64,000 nt of DNA, taken from CAYSQW01 sp964433135 (GTDB taxonomy: Bacteria > Acidobacteriota > Aminicenantia > Aminicenantales > Aminicenantaceae). Positions 17,505 through 27,127 of this stretch are shown one piece after another; position 1 is the stretch's first letter; the number at the start of each line of letters is the position of its first letter. A program made the position numbers and the translations under genes. A model generated the notes under the pieces. The model did not search any database, was not told where the DNA came from, and was given only the letters and a program-made list of their open reading frames with translations. The stretch spans positions 53,144 through 117,143 of the forward strand of contig CAYSQW010000005.1 of NCBI GenBank assembly GCA_964433135.1. Direction: 5' to 3'.

Positions 17505-19271
17505 TCAATATATCCAGCTCTTCAAGTCAGCACCGGCTGGAGCCGTCTTAAGGATCCTTTCCGCAATCCTGGGAATAAACATCTGGTGATACCTCAGTCG
17601 TGAGATGGCGTTGGGGCGCGTATGATCCCCGTTCCAGCAGTGCTCGGCCCTGTCTCCATAGTCGACCTCTCCGTCATAATAGGGATCCTGCGTTCCCTCC
17701 AGGAATTCTTCCATCAGATAAACCGCATTGTTCAGGTAATAATTGTCCATATCACCGCAATAAATATGTATTTTCCCCTCGAGTTTTGGACCGAGTGTTT
17801 TCCAGTCTCGTTCGAGGATGTGGCGAAGATCATAATTCTCACGCCAATACTCCGCGACGGAATGGTCGATTTCACCGGTCATCTTGTCCCAGATGGGTTT
17901 GACGTAGCCATCGTCCCCGACGGGCCCGAATACGGCCTGCCAGATATCGAATTGGCCTCCGGAACGTCCTTTTGTTCCCAGAACAAGCTCCCTGTGATTC
18001 ACTTCTTCCAGAGTGTTTTTCACTTCGCCTCGATAATTTCGACATTCCGGCCTCGGAGTGCGTTTCCATTGACTGTCGATATAGTAAGCATTTTTATGTT
18101 CATAGAGGTTTACAAGTTCATAGGCACGAAAATCAATCGGATCGGGGCAGCATGCATAACATCCGTTGTATTCATCCGGATAAAATATCTGGACGCCGAT
18201 CGATTCCCAGCCTCCGGTTGACCCGCCATAAAGAGCCCGGGCCCAGCCTTCACCGATACCCCGGAATTTCTTTTCGATATAAGGGATCAATTCATAGGTT
18301 ATCGCATCGCCGTAAGGACCGACATTGGCCGAATTCACCGCATAGGAATCATCATAATAAGGGTTTGCATGCTGGATATTTATGATGATCACTCTAGGAA
18401 AATCAGGCCCCGTCCACTCCTTGTAAAATTTGTAGGCATATTCCTGCTGAATTCTATTGTACCCTTCCAAATCGAACCGGGCGCTGTATACCGGAAGGAG
18501 ATCCGGATCGGGAGGCGTTTCGCGAAAGCCGCCGAACGTATAGGGAAAATGACCATGGTCGACGATAAGCGGATAACGTGCTTGAGGATGCTCTTCAAAA
18601 CCCTCCGGCAAAAGAATATTTGCGCCTATATACATCGGACGCCCCCAAAATTCCGAAAGCAGCTTGCTCAGGATTTTCACATGCTTGATGTATTTCGTCG
18701 TCTCCGGTTCCGGGATAGGAGGGATCTCCGTATCCAGAGCAACTCTAATTTTGGTTTCTTTATTTGGGTCGATCAGTATCTTTTCAGGCGTGCTGATGAG
18801 ATTGCCCGGCGCCTTCTCCCAATGCTGTCCTTCACCCCGATCCATGGGCATTTTAACCGTGTGACCGTCGGCTCTATGAAAAGTCTCATAGCGGTGAAGA
18901 AGCCCCTGAACCCAATATTCACCTGGTGGAATCTCCGCAATACTTTTTAAGGGATAGCCGAAAACCGTCCCGTCAAACACAGCTTCTTCTCCCGGCTTCA
19001 GTCCATCGACCGTGATTCCAAACACCAATTGCGAGTCCGGGCCATCACTGGTCTGAAACCGGGGCTCATTGCCGCCGTCTGTAGAGATAAGCAGCAACAT
19101 CCTTCCATCAAGAGCTTTCGCACACACATCTTCTTCGAAAAATACTCCAAAACGGAGCCGACAATCCAGGTTTTTTTCCTCCGATTTCCCTGTTGCCGGT
19201 ACAAGCAGAACGATGATCAAAATCGAAAAGACGGTAAAAAACAACTTTTCCGCCGGAAGCACTTTAGTCAT
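17505..19271 (-). CDS. Exported esterase-type alpha/beta hydrolase
   Basis: 588 residues with an N-terminal signal (LFFTVFSILIIVLLVPATG). The first ~200 residues are beta-rich and accessory. The rest is an alpha/beta hydrolase of the putative-esterase (Fes/EstD-like) type: IGANILLPEGFEE, YPLIVDHGHFPY, and the nucleophile elbow ALYGGSTGGWES. DHTRPNAISRLRYHQM near the end may hold the catalytic His. The substrate is unknown; enterochelin-esterase-like and carbohydrate-ester functions are both possible. The start ATG follows AAAGGGTGTCATC. It is downstream of the beta-propeller gene on the same strand with about 200 bases between. Confidence 0.75.
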   Translation of the reverse strand: MTKVLPAEKLFFTVFSILIIVLLVPATGKSEEKNLDCRLRFGVFFEEDVCAKALDGRMLLLISTDGGNEPRFQTSDGPDSQLVFGITVDGLKPGEEAVFDGTVFGYPLKSIAEIPPGEYWVQGLLHRYETFHRADGHTVKMPMDRGEGQHWEKAPGNLISTPEKILIDPNKETKIRVALDTEIPPIPEPETTKYIKHVKILSKLLSEFWGRPMYIGANILLPEGFEEHPQARYPLIVDHGHFPYTFGGFRETPPDPDLLPVYSARFDLEGYNRIQQEYAYKFYKEWTGPDFPRVIIINIQHANPYYDDSYAVNSANVGPYGDAITYELIPYIEKKFRGIGEGWARALYGGSTGGWESIGVQIFYPDEYNGCYACCPDPIDFRAYELVNLYEHKNAYYIDSQWKRTPRPECRNYRGEVKNTLEEVNHRELVLGTKGRSGGQFDIWQAVFGPVGDDGYVKPIWDKMTGEIDHSVAEYWRENYDLRHILERDWKTLGPKLEGKIHIYCGDMDNYYLNNAVYLMEEFLEGTQDPYYDGEVDYGDRAEHCWNGDHTRPNAISRLRYHQMFIPRIAERILKTAPAGADLKSWIY

Positions 19272-19467
19272 GATGACACCCTTTCATCCTCTAAATATAT
19301 AGCCGTCGATGATGACTCAACCTCGGTTGTTCCGCAATCCGCAGATCTGAACAAATGCGGTTACCGGGCCCGGCTGATATATATCATATTAAATCAAACG
19401 ATGGCAATTCCTCTTCTCACCGGACATATCGGATGAAACGGTGGACTATTCACCCGTTCCTCTTTAA

Positions 19468-20583
19468 TTATCCGTTATCCATGATTCTGTACTTCACGAC
19501 GGCGGGGATGCCGTCCTCATCATACTCCGCGATGAAGAGATGATTTCCACTAAAAACGAGGGGTAAATCTTCAAGTCCCTCAGGTTTAACGGTGTCGTGT
19601 ATCGGGAGATAGAAGTGATCCACGTATTCCCCTTTAAAATTGAACACGTCGAAGAGAACACCCTTTCCTCGTTCAATGGTTGAGGTCATGACCCAGATGT
19701 ATTCACCCAGGCTAAAAATCTGCTGGACATCGTTTACATATTCCACTGGGGAAACCAATTTTGAAACACCGGGTCGGACCTCGATCTGGCCGAACTTGTC
19801 ACGCAAAGATTTGACCCGATGATACTTACGACCGAATTCCCTGACGACGCGATTGTGCGCGAGGTCGAACAGCTTCAATCGATAATGCTCGGTATGGCAG
19901 ATGATTAAATGATCATCCCCGTAAGGAACCGCGGAAAAATTTGCGAGATGATCGGCGATAACGGCACGCCCGCCCAAACGTTTGGCATACCAACGTGTTG
20001 AAAACCGGGGGTTCGGTTCATCGACACCGCCTTCCTCTGAAACAAGGCCTAGATTCCATTCCACCTGCATGAAAGAAGGTTTTTCCGTCACCCTGTCGAT
20101 CTTGGGGGATGAATACCGCCCCGTCACGTATCGGCCGTTGTGAACGGCGAACAGTTTGGCTATTCTACCCTCCGTACGAAATTCCCGGATCAAACCCCCG
20201 TCATGGGTCAGAATCACGAATTTATTGGGCTGAGGTTGAAGAACGACAAGGGCGTCTTCGGTAATGACATAACTGTTGATCCCTTCGAACTCTCCCGGCC
20301 CCTGCCCTTTTTTGAACAGGTTCTTTATAAACCGACCGTCCGGGGAAAATTTCAGAAACTGTTCATCATCGAGCATAAAGATGCAGCCGTCAGGCGCAAT
20401 CCGGATTTTCCGGGGAGATTTGAAATAATAATCGCCGCCGCCGTCTTCGATCCGCATCACCTCTTCCAGGCTCAGGACACGTCCGGCCTTCCCCTTCTCG
20501 GCGCCCTGCATCTCATTCGCGGTTATGAAGCCGTATCCCCCCAATAGAATCAGAAAACAATGAAATACCCACCATTTACGCAA
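19468..20583 (-). CDS. Exported six-bladed beta-propeller (NHL-like) protein
   Basis: 371 residues, with a signal peptide (HCFLILLGGYGFITANE). Repeats have the 6-bladed-propeller pattern, such as FKSPRKIRIAPDGCIFMLDD, FLKFSPDGRFIKNLF, then KKGQGPGEF and FVILTHDGGLIREFR. The GxGPGEF motif is typical of Bacteroidota/Aminicenantes '6-bladed beta-propeller' proteins, which are assumed to act in binding or as lyases. No catalytic residues can be named. Probable cell-surface or periplasmic location. Confidence 0.75.
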   Translation of the reverse strand: MRKWWVFHCFLILLGGYGFITANEMQGAEKGKAGRVLSLEEVMRIEDGGGDYYFKSPRKIRIAPDGCIFMLDDEQFLKFSPDGRFIKNLFKKGQGPGEFEGINSYVITEDALVVLQPQPNKFVILTHDGGLIREFRTEGRIAKLFAVHNGRYVTGRYSSPKIDRVTEKPSFMQVEWNLGLVSEEGGVDEPNPRFSTRWYAKRLGGRAVIADHLANFSAVPYGDDHLIICHTEHYRLKLFDLAHNRVVREFGRKYHRVKSLRDKFGQIEVRPGVSKLVSPVEYVNDVQQIFSLGEYIWVMTSTIERGKGVLFDVFNFKGEYVDHFYLPIHDTVKPEGLEDLPLVFSGNHLFIAEYDEDGIPAVVKYRIMDNG

Positions 20584-20872
20584 GGTCCCATCTCCTTATT
20601 CGTTTAATATTATATACAAAAGCATGCCCCGAATGGTTGCTCTTCCTTCCTTTTTTTCAGCCTCGAGGACTTCTTTTCCTGTGTTATGGAAAACAGCTGA
20701 CATTCTTTTTCGGCGAATCGTATGAGTATGCCATCCAACCATTGCAGAATTGCGTTAGGTGTGATGCAATTTTTTTTATGAGAATCCTAGATGGGAAAAA
20801 AGTACGATCTAGTGTATCGTTATAAGAATGCAAGAGGGATATCTGTCGATCGGAATGAACGGAGGATAGGAC

Positions 20873-22132
20873 ATGAAGAAGCGATCTGATCCGGCCCGTG
20901 GTTTATTCAAATGGACATCCCTGAGTAGCGCTGCAGTTGTCATCGTACTGGCCCTTGGGTGCTCCCCCGGTCCTGCTCCTCAGCCGGATGAACAGGAGAA
21001 TACCGCTCAGGATCGAACGGAAGTTTTCAGACGGATCGAAAAATTAGCCTCTATGGAAATGGAACGCTGGCGAGTCCCCGGCCTGGCGATCGGAATCGTC
21101 ATGGATGGAAAATTCGTTTATGCACACGGATTTGGATATCGAGATCCCAATCTAGGACTCGAGGTAACGACTACAACGAACTTCAGCTTGGCCTCCATGA
21201 CGAAGTCGTTTACAGCAATGGTGATCGGCCTGATGGTTGAGGACGGAATACTTGGGTGGGATACGCCTGTGCACGAGCACGCCCCGGAATTCATGTTGCC
21301 CGATCCCGGTCTTTCTTCCACGGTTACATTCCGTGACCTTCTCTCCCACCGCACGGGGCTGGCCGACAAAAATGAACTCTGGACATCCGGCGAGTACACC
21401 TCGGAAGAGATCCTCGAGCATATCGATGATATGGAAACCGTTGGTCAGCTGCGCCGCCATTTTGAGTACAATAATATCCTTTACATCGCATCAGCCGAAC
21501 TGGTCGGGAAGCTGACCGGCACTCCATGGGATATCATTGCAGCACAACGCTTGCTCCATCCGATGGGAATGAGCAACACGGGATTCTCGGTGCAACAACT
21601 GCTCCGGTCCGATGAGTACTCCTTCAGCTTCTCAGAAGAAAACGGCGCCTATATTGCAAACGAGTTCCCTGGACCCGAACACAACGCATGGTATTTCACA
21701 CGAGGGTCCGGATCGATGTACTCCAATGTCGAGGATATGGCCCGATGGATGGTGTTCCAGTTGAATGAGGGAAAATACGAGGGGAGCCAATTGGTCTCCG
21801 CATCGATTGTACGTGCAACGCATGAACCGCAAATAACGCTCGACAACCCGCCCTTCTATATCGACTATCCCTGTATCAACAGCCAGGCCTATGGAATGGG
21901 ATGGTATTTGGACGAGTACCGAAGTCACCATCGTATTCATCACGGTGGAGCTTCAATGGGCTATTCCAATTACATCACGTTGTTCCCCGAGGATCGAATC
22001 GGCATAGTGATCCTATCCAATCGTCAGGTTTTGATGCCGGTTGAGCTGATGTACTATGCAAGTGATATCCTATTAGAACTGCCGCAGAAAGATTGGGCGT
22101 CACGCTTTGAAAAATACGTGCCCTCCAATTGA
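20873..22132 (+). CDS. Serine beta-lactamase-family lipoprotein hydrolase
   Basis: 419 residues. The N-terminus has a hydrophobic segment ending in a lipobox (VLALGCSPG), so it is a lipoprotein. The class C beta-lactamase/DD-peptidase fold is evident: GIVMDGKFVYAHGFGYRD, the catalytic SxxK as SMTK (Ser108-Lys111), FRDLLSHRTGL, a YNN in FEYNNILY (the YxN motif), and HHGGASMGYSN as the KTG-equivalent HxG. Such proteins include esterases, D-aminopeptidases and beta-lactamases. RBS GGAGGA precedes it. It converges on the alpha/beta hydrolase at 22191. Confidence 0.88.
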   Translation: MKKRSDPARGLFKWTSLSSAAVVIVLALGCSPGPAPQPDEQENTAQDRTEVFRRIEKLASMEMERWRVPGLAIGIVMDGKFVYAHGFGYRDPNLGLEVTTTTNFSLASMTKSFTAMVIGLMVEDGILGWDTPVHEHAPEFMLPDPGLSSTVTFRDLLSHRTGLADKNELWTSGEYTSEEILEHIDDMETVGQLRRHFEYNNILYIASAELVGKLTGTPWDIIAAQRLLHPMGMSNTGFSVQQLLRSDEYSFSFSEENGAYIANEFPGPEHNAWYFTRGSGSMYSNVEDMARWMVFQLNEGKYEGSQLVSASIVRATHEPQITLDNPPFYIDYPCINSQAYGMGWYLDEYRSHHRIHHGGASMGYSNYITLFPEDRIGIVILSNRQVLMPVELMYYASDILLELPQKDWASRFEKYVPSN

Positions 22133-22190
22133 CGGAAAATGCGCAAATCAGTGGTGATCGGTGACTCTCCCCTTGATGAGTTTGCAAAGT

Positions 22191-22991
22191 TTACTTCCCG
22201 ATTTCTTCCAGCCCCCGGATAACATCCCGAAGATAACCGTTGAACTCCTCCGGACGTTCGAGCATGGGGTAATGTCCCGCGCCTTTCATGATCACCGCAT
22301 CAAAATCCGGCACGACCTTCCGATTGGACTCCACCAGGGTGGGAAAAAGATCTCCATTGATCGCACGAATGGGGACTCCGGCCGATCGAAACGCAGCCGC
22401 GGCGTCATATCCGGCGAATCCTTCCATAATCCCGGAGACGACTTCCGGGGGCGAAAAAAGCATTCGGTTTAAGGCCCACTTACGAAGCTTCATTTCTTTT
22501 CCCTTGTGGAAAAGACTTTCCACCATTTCACGGCACGTGTTCCCAAAATCATCGCGGAACTGATCCGCCCGGGCCTTGGCTTCTTCGGGCGTGACCCCTT
22601 GGGTCGCATCATGCAGGGTGTCAACACCGACAACACCGATAACACGCTCTTTGAGCATACGGGCCGCCTCCAGCGCCACGGAGCCGCCAAGCGAGTTCCC
22701 GATTAAAACGATACGTTTCAAATCGAGGGCATCGGCTACCGCTTTGACATCCTCACCGAAAGCCTCCAGTGTCCAGGCGGAACGGTTTTGTCCCGAAGTA
22801 CCATGACCAGCCAGATCCAATGCCACCACACGATGGTGCTTGGAAAATTTGGTCATTTGGTGTTCCCAAAAGCTGCGGTCGGCAAGTCCTCCGTGGATAA
22901 AAAGCAGCTCCGTTGTTCCATGACCTGAGCTTTCAAATGCGATTTCCACACCGTCAAACGACCGAACACGTTCCTCTTTGACGCTTTTCAT
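22191..22991 (-). CDS. Alpha/beta hydrolase
   Basis: 266 residues, cytosolic (no signal). Family motifs are LLFIHGGLADRSFW (oxyanion loop), VVALDLAGHGTSG, and the nucleophile elbow LIGNSLGGSVAL; a His is in MKGAGHYPML near the C-terminus. It belongs to the large haloperoxidase/esterase-like group; the substrate cannot be assigned. RBS AAAAGGAGGAGGG precedes the ATG. It is a single gene transcribed toward the beta-lactamase-like gene. Confidence 0.87.
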   Translation of the reverse strand: MKSVKEERVRSFDGVEIAFESSGHGTTELLFIHGGLADRSFWEHQMTKFSKHHRVVALDLAGHGTSGQNRSAWTLEAFGEDVKAVADALDLKRIVLIGNSLGGSVALEAARMLKERVIGVVGVDTLHDATQGVTPEEAKARADQFRDDFGNTCREMVESLFHKGKEMKLRKWALNRMLFSPPEVVSGIMEGFAGYDAAAAFRSAGVPIRAINGDLFPTLVESNRKVVPDFDAVIMKGAGHYPMLERPEEFNGYLRDVIRGLEEIGK

Positions 22992-23152
22992 AACCCCCTC
23001 CTCCTTTTAAAAAAACCTCAGCCCAGCTGAGATAGAGTATGCAGAATCAAGCGAGATATGCTCCTCGCCCCGAAATAAGGTATTAAGAATATTTTCCAGG
23101 TCCGTGAGGGAAAGATAAATAATGGGTGCCTATTTTCAAAAAAAACATCCAT

Positions 23153-24280
23153 CTAACCGGGTTGATTCGAGAGCATGAAATCCAGCAAATAAAATTTAAC
23201 GGAGAGTAACGATTTAAAGGCGAAATCACGATTCGTCTGAATGACAAAGCCGATATTTTCGGAGGGGACCAGGACGAGCACGTTTGTGGCACCCGCTGCG
23301 GCCCCTTCCATCTCGATAAGCTTACGTCCTTTATAGTCACTGATAAACCAACCGAATCCGAATGTCATAAAATTCGCATGCGGATTACACACGCTCCTAA
23401 AAAACTCCCCCACCATCATCTGAGGGGTGTGCATTTGATCGAGGACTTTTTCGCTCAGGATTGAAGAGCCTTTCCATGTCCCCTTATTCAAAAGGAAGCG
23501 GATCCATTTTGCCAGATCGGTAACATTCGTAACGAGGCCGGCAGCGGGAGCGAATAATGCATAGTCGCCCCATTTCCTGGGAACAGTCTCCCTGCCCTCC
23601 AGAATATGGGCAGCAGCAATATTGTTTGTGGAGCGAAAGGCTGAAGCGTTATCGGTAAACGTCTCCGTCATGCCAAGGGGATCAAGGATGGTTTCCTCTA
23701 TTATTTGTTCCCAAGGCTTTTCATACAGGGTTTCGGCAATATATCCGGCTATGGTATACATAAGGTTAAAAGAAGTTTGAGCCGAACGAAAAGAATTCAA
23801 TGATGATCGGTTTTGGAGGCGCCCGATCAATTCTTTGCGATCCGCTGCCTGAAGCGCATCACCATCTCTAATCCCTGACCGGACGGAAAGGATATCTCTT
23901 ATCGTAAGATTTTCGGTAACATAATCATCTTGGAGTTTTAAATTCTCAATGTATTTTTTAACCGGATCATCCCATGCGACCCTGCCTTGGTCGACCAGCA
24001 TTCCCATCAATGCCGCAGTGAACGTTTTCGTCAGCGAGGCGGCTTGAAAAAGCGTATGGGCATCAACAGATTCAGAGGTATCGAGTTCCCTTACACCGTA
24101 TCCTTTTAAAAAAACCAGGGAATCATTCCTGACAACGGCGATCGCAAGACCCGGAAGCCGGTCTTCCTGCATCACCTTGATAATCCGTTCATCAAAATCT
24201 TCAGGAACGGCGTCCTGAGCCAGCCCTTTGAAAGAAACCGATATCAGCAAAAATAACAGAAGTGTTGAAAACTTTCTCAT
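23153..24280 (-). CDS. Exported serine beta-lactamase-family hydrolase
   Basis: 375 residues, starting MRKFSTLLLFLLISVSFKGLAQ, a signal peptide. The catalytic SxxK is SLTK in FQAASLTKTFTAALMG, IRDILSVRSGI follows, and YTIAGY occupies the Tyr motif region. AGATNVLVLVPSENIGFVI is the C-terminal strand. I chose the ATG after AAGGGG; the upstream in-frame extension overlaps the preceding gene. It lies 19 bases after the alpha/beta hydrolase at 24300, so both form an operon. Confidence 0.87.
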   Translation of the reverse strand: MRKFSTLLLFLLISVSFKGLAQDAVPEDFDERIIKVMQEDRLPGLAIAVVRNDSLVFLKGYGVRELDTSESVDAHTLFQAASLTKTFTAALMGMLVDQGRVAWDDPVKKYIENLKLQDDYVTENLTIRDILSVRSGIRDGDALQAADRKELIGRLQNRSSLNSFRSAQTSFNLMYTIAGYIAETLYEKPWEQIIEETILDPLGMTETFTDNASAFRSTNNIAAAHILEGRETVPRKWGDYALFAPAAGLVTNVTDLAKWIRFLLNKGTWKGSSILSEKVLDQMHTPQMMVGEFFRSVCNPHANFMTFGFGWFISDYKGRKLIEMEGAAAGATNVLVLVPSENIGFVIQTNRDFAFKSLLSVKFYLLDFMLSNQPG

Positions 24281-24299
24281 GAAAACCCCTTGATTAAAA

Positions 24300-25388
24300 T
24301 CACTTTTGAATCCTTGCACTCTGTTGAATGTTTTCCGACAACCAGTCATACAAAGTCGGCAGGAACTTGGGAGCGAATTCCCGGGATGACCAGTCCGCGA
24401 CAAAATAATGATCAGCTTCGGGAATGATTTTAATCTCATAATTTTTATTCCCGGCTTTTGCCAGGGCCGTGATAATGGGCTGGATGTGCGCATCGGGATG
24501 AACATCAAGGTCGTTTTCACCAAACATTAACAATGCAGGGATATTTAGTTTTTCATAATACGGGATCGGTTTCGCTTTCAATACCTCCAAGAAATAGTTC
24601 GTTTTGGCATATTCCAATATCCAGCCGTCGGAAGATCTACGGAAATAATCATCGAAATCCTCATATCTGCTTTTTCGGCTATCGGATAAGGTTTCAAATA
24701 TCCTTTTTCTTTCAATTCTCATTTTCGATTCGACTTCAACGAAATCACCATGAGTCATCATGGCTTTGAAAAGCTGTTTGTGCAATCCAAGGGTCTGTTG
24801 AATATGATCTTGTTTCTCCCCCGCCTTCATCAGTTCCCGCCGTTTCCCATCTAAAAGCGTTTCAACGCCATCCAAACCGTATCCCGCCATGGTAGTCAGA
24901 AAGGCGACGTCTTTTGATTCAAAAGATGCTTTCAAGCAGGCATAGGCCCCGGCGCAATGACCGAGCAGTCCGATTCGGGAATGCATGATGTCATCTCTGG
25001 ATTTCAAATATGCGATGGCGGAAAGGGCGTCATCCTTAAAATCGTCCAAATTGGATTCCAGGCTGTTTATCCCCGTAGACTCCCCCACTCCCCGATCATC
25101 AAAGCGCAGGACGGCGAATCCTCTTTGAGAGAGGTAAGCGGCGATCAGTTTGAAAGGTTTGAATCTTCCTATCTGTGCATCTCTGTTTCTATTCCCCCCC
25201 CCTGTAATTAAAACGATTACAGGCGCCGGCTGACCGGATACAGGAAGTGTCAAGGTTCCAGCAAGAGTGACTTCATTCGATGGAAAGGTGACCTTTTCCT
25301 CTAAATAATCATAAAACGAACTTTGGGATAACCCCGCGCTGGTAAAAAACACCAGACAAAGAAACATCACAATCAATCTGTGGGACAT
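24300..25388 (-). CDS. Exported alpha/beta hydrolase with Cys at the nucleophile elbow
   Basis: 362 residues with a signal peptide (IVMFLCLVFFTSAGLSQ). Architecture is that of the YuxL/dienelactone-hydrolase-like 'alpha/beta hydrolase' group: VTLAGTLTLPVSGQPAPVIV, LRFDDRGVGESTG, an elbow GLLGHCAGAYAC, an Asp in FGENDLDVHPD and a His in PEADHYF. The residue at the nucleophile position is Cys145 (GHCAG) rather than the usual Ser (GHSxG), as in dienelactone hydrolases. RBS AAGGAGGGGAG. It heads a two-gene operon with the beta-lactamase-family gene. Confidence 0.85.
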   Translation of the reverse strand: MSHRLIVMFLCLVFFTSAGLSQSSFYDYLEEKVTFPSNEVTLAGTLTLPVSGQPAPVIVLITGGGNRNRDAQIGRFKPFKLIAAYLSQRGFAVLRFDDRGVGESTGINSLESNLDDFKDDALSAIAYLKSRDDIMHSRIGLLGHCAGAYACLKASFESKDVAFLTTMAGYGLDGVETLLDGKRRELMKAGEKQDHIQQTLGLHKQLFKAMMTHGDFVEVESKMRIERKRIFETLSDSRKSRYEDFDDYFRRSSDGWILEYAKTNYFLEVLKAKPIPYYEKLNIPALLMFGENDLDVHPDAHIQPIITALAKAGNKNYEIKIIPEADHYFVADWSSREFAPKFLPTLYDWLSENIQQSARIQK

Positions 25389-25502
25389 TCTCCCCTCCTT
25401 GCATGTCATCAGTATATAAGAGATGCCGTTAAGAACCAACATTCGATTTCATGAATATTTTTCGGCTCAGTCTTCCTCTACCAAACGTCCCTGCATGCTT
25501 TT

Positions 25503-26186
25503 TCACAACATACATTCCATTTCATAAAAAGAAACGAGTTCCGATAGATCTTCACCGGCGCAAAACTTCTCGAATCCCCGCTTTTTCTCAACCCCGAATT
25601 CCCCATCTTTCATTTTTTGGAGATAGCCTTTGACTTCAGGTATCGCTACGGTCCCGATTATCTTAAACCCGTGTTTGACGTAGGTGCGCAGCATCGGCGT
25701 GCACATTTCGGAGGACAGCCAGTAATTATTCCTGGTTGCCAAACATCTTACGCTTTTCCAGCCATTATTTTTTCCCCACTCGATAACGGCGGCGATAAGC
25801 TTGTGGCTGAGTCCCTGCCCCCGGTAATCCTCAAGCACGAAATAACATGTGATCCTGAGGTCCCGCTCCGCTTGATTTGCCAGCCGAGGAAATTTCATCT
25901 CGGCGATTTCTTGCGTTATGGCGTGATTCGGATCCTGACAACAGAATTTAAACCGATCGTATATGACCTGAGGGTAAAATCGGGCATGCGCAACAACGGA
26001 CTCGCCATCCACGGCCAACATCGCGCATGATCCATAGGAATCGATCACCCTGGTGAGGAATTTCTTGTTTCGGTCCGATTGTTCCTTCGACAGCGAGCAT
26101 TCCTCGTCGATGGTTGAAGGACGAAGCGCTCCGCTGTGAAGACAGCGGAACAACAGGAAATCTTTCTTCATAGGATGGATTTTCAT
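25503..26186 (-). CDS. GNAT family N-acetyltransferase
   Basis: 227 residues starting at an ATG after GGGGGTGGGG. The acetyl-CoA-binding segment is ITCYFVLEDYRGQGLSHKLI (R-G-Q-G-L pattern), followed by AVIEWGKNNGWKSVRCLAT and HGFKIIGTV, the typical end of the GNAT core. The N-terminal third is cysteine-bearing and shows no known domain. Substrate unknown. It stands alone. Confidence 0.75.
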   Translation of the reverse strand: MKIHPMKKDFLLFRCLHSGALRPSTIDEECSLSKEQSDRNKKFLTRVIDSYGSCAMLAVDGESVVAHARFYPQVIYDRFKFCCQDPNHAITQEIAEMKFPRLANQAERDLRITCYFVLEDYRGQGLSHKLIAAVIEWGKNNGWKSVRCLATRNNYWLSSEMCTPMLRTYVKHGFKIIGTVAIPEVKGYLQKMKDGEFGVEKKRGFEKFCAGEDLSELVSFYEMECML

Positions 26187-26789
26187 TCCCCACCCCCTTA
26201 TTAATACAAATATGGAACCATCCATAAGGCCCGAGTCATATTCGGTTCAGTTTAAGCTGTGGGCTGTCTGATAGATATTTTAAGATTTCTTTGCAATTTT
26301 TCCTAATGAAAAATATTTGATGCAGCCGGGCGGAGATATGTCGATTGAAATCAAGGCGCAGTCATTCCTCGCCCCCCCTAAATATGGTTGAAACGAATTT
26401 CATTTCCTTAAAATACGGCAGGTGAACTTTTTGATTTTTTGTTTCGGATGTTACGAATTTGAGAGTTTTTACTCGTGCATACAGATCCAAAAGGATAGAA
26501 AATAAATGGGGATGGAAAATCATTTCAAAGCTCTCGACAAAAAAAGGAACGGATTTGCCCTGCCCCTTAATCTTTGATAATGTGTTGGCAATCACTTTTT
26601 TATCAGAGCTCATGAAGGGATTCTTACTTACCAACCGACATCTCGTCTTTCGGGTACCGATTCTATCATGCGATAATCCATTCCCAGAAAATCCATTTTG
26701 GAACATGAAAAAGGCTAACCGATACTCATGATTTGTCTGGATAAAGACAGTTTTTATCTTTCATATCTTATTAAAATAAGGAGGAAAAG
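26187..26789. other. Intergenic region with one doubtful reading frame
   Basis: About 600 AT-rich bases. Only the weak minus-strand frame at 26362-26613 could be coding. Nothing else was recognised apart from the AAGGAGG ribosome binding site before 26790. Confidence 0.4.
26362..26613 (-). CDS. Doubtful hypothetical protein
   Basis: 83 residues (MSSDKKVIANTLSKIKGQGK onward), basic and with plausible alternating hydrophobics, including FFVESFEMIFHPHLFSILLD. There is no ribosome binding site before the ATG and no recognisable domain. It could be a chance frame or the end of an older gene. Confidence 0.25.
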   Translation of the reverse strand: MSSDKKVIANTLSKIKGQGKSVPFFVESFEMIFHPHLFSILLDLYARVKTLKFVTSETKNQKVHLPYFKEMKFVSTIFRGGEE

Positions 26790-27086
26790 ATGAGTTTGCT
26801 CTACCTGGTGATGGGTGTAGTATGGATATGGATGACTATCAAGGGATTTGTCGCTCTATTTACCGGAAAAATTCGGCACCTGAAACGCAGCATGCGCGGA
26901 AGGCCGGCACGTATCACCGGATTATGTCTGTTGATCCCTTTGCTTGTCGGTGTGCTCGCTTTGCTGGGTGAATCGATGGATTTGATCCCTGAGAGCGATA
27001 ACATGCTGATGTATGCCGCATTCATGATCCTTTTGATGATTGTGGGTATTTGGGCTCCTCTTTTGTTGAAAAATTGGGAATCTTAA
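26790..27086 (+). CDS. Small membrane protein
   Basis: 98 residues with three hydrophobic segments: roughly residues 3-24, 45-63 and 71-92. The loop between the first two is strongly basic (RHLKRSMRGRPAR), placing it in the cytoplasm. RBS AAGGAGG precedes the ATG. It is followed 41 bases later by another membrane-protein gene, likely in the same operon. Family not recognised. Confidence 0.65.
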   Translation: MSLLYLVMGVVWIWMTIKGFVALFTGKIRHLKRSMRGRPARITGLCLLIPLLVGVLALLGESMDLIPESDNMLMYAAFMILLMIVGIWAPLLLKNWES

Positions 27087-27127
27087 GCAGCAAAGCCAGA
27101 TAAGCCATACATTAAGAAAAGGGAAAA

